A stretch of DNA of 32,172 nt, from contig JAZNYG010000016.1 in NCBI GenBank assembly GCA_045594245.1, positions 1 to 32,172 of the forward strand, read 5' to 3'. This DNA is from UBA1189 sp045594245. Lineage in GTDB: Bacteria > Bacteroidota > Bacteroidia > Bacteroidales > Bacteroidaceae. Positions within the stretch are counted from its first letter, which is position 1. The number at the start of each line of letters is the position of its first letter. Positions 32,033 through 32,172 of this stretch are shown in pieces. The position numbers and the translations under genes are program-made. The notes below the pieces were generated by a model that was given only the letters and a program-made list of their open reading frames with translations, searched no databases and was not told the origin of the DNA.

Positions 32033-32172
32033 GGTTCTTCGTCAATTTAGGGGCAAGTTGTAGCCTCTTCCATAGTTCGCATGCAATACTTTCGCCCTCA
32101 ATAAATTAATCCCAGCCCTGTTGAACATACTTCTCTTAATACCTTTGATTTTATTGACCGTTCCTTCCATCA
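32033..32172 (-). mobile_element. End of an ISL3-like insertion sequence (continues off the window)
   Basis: The plus-strand sequence from 32033, GGTTCTTCGTCAATTTAGGG, looks like an ISL3-family terminal inverted repeat (starting GG-TCTT). It lies just outside the transposase stop codon (32042-32044). The 8 bases outside, TAATAAAA (32025-32032), are AT-rich, as expected of the 8-bp target duplication of this family. The other end is outside the window. Confidence 0.65.
32042..32172 (-). CDS. ISL3 family transposase, C-terminal fragment at window edge
   Basis: The last 43 or so codons of a frame entering from beyond the window. MEGTVNKIKGIKRSMFNRAG followed by INLLRAKVLHANYG matches the conserved C-terminal end of DDE transposases of the ISL3 (IS204/IS1001/IS1165) family, where E-G-x-N-N-K-I-K-x-x-K-R contains the final catalytic Glu. 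The frame ends LPLN then TGA. The internal ATG at 32170 is not the gene start. The protein cuts and joins IS ends; it is not part of glycan synthesis. Confidence 0.7.
   Translation of the reverse strand, partial: MEGTVNKIKGIKRSMFNRAGINLLRAKVLHANYGRGYNLPLN

Noticed and set aside
32042..32044. Nonsense mutation within a full-length acetyltransferase gene
   Set aside because: The upstream frame reads as an ISL3 transposase C-terminus rather than an acetyltransferase N-terminus, so this is the natural transposase stop and an IS junction explains the truncation better.

Overview
The window reads as a chromosomal segment of a Bacteroidales bacterium, most likely Prevotellaceae or Bacteroidaceae. 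Supporting signs are the long glutamine synthetase III, a bacterial type A RNase P RNA, a DUF5723 outer-membrane barrel with a signal peptide, and many upstream elements of the Bacteroidetes sigma-ABfr type (TTTG, about 19-21 bp, TAnnTTTG). Species cannot be fixed by eye.

Region 1 (1-18.2 kb) looks like stable core chromosome. It holds an SPFH/band 7 membrane protein (-), a Sua5/YciO/YrdC protein (+), glnN (+), rnpB (+), a YihY/BrkB membrane protein (+), a GH109-like oxidoreductase-fold glycosidase (-), a DUF5723 barrel (-), a giant 1802-residue repeat lipoprotein (-), a DUF308 membrane protein (-), a type I asparaginase (+) and an S9 dipeptidyl peptidase (+). The lipoprotein and the barrel form one transcription unit with a visible promoter and terminator.

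Region 2 (18.2-22.4 kb) is a scrambled accessory stretch. It contains an internally deleted aminotransferase relic with a heptamer array inside it, a 183-bp MITE-like element touching the stop codon of a PIN toxin, the toxin-antitoxin pair, a frameshifted small HTH gene, a DUF3800 relic preceded by a structured possible RNA, and an intact AT-rich three-gene operon of unknown function (the third gene is DUF6941-like).

Region 3 (22.3-32.2 kb) is the downstream half of a surface-polysaccharide operon on the minus strand. Its terminator is at 22328-22373 and its start lies beyond the right edge. In transcription order it carries an acetyltransferase whose 5' end was cut off by an ISL3-like insertion sequence, an FnlC-type epimerase, WbuC, a WcfR-like aminotransferase, an initiating phosphoglycosyl transferase, an ATP-grasp ligase, a MaoC hydratase, a CitE-like lyase, a NeuD/PglD-like acyltransferase, a WbuB-like glycosyltransferase and a PF14907 nucleotidyltransferase. 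FnlC, WbuC and WbuB point to L-FucNAc; the aminotransferase and phosphoglycosyl transferase point to a 4-amino-sugar primer. The ATP-grasp/MaoC/CitE/acyltransferase block is the most unusual part and may make and attach an uncommon organic-acid decoration.

Degenerate hexamer arrays (about GTTWWC) recur in the gaps of regions 2 and 3. In region 3 each one abuts or overlaps the stop codon of the gene before it. No tRNA, rRNA, CRISPR array or invertible promoter was seen.
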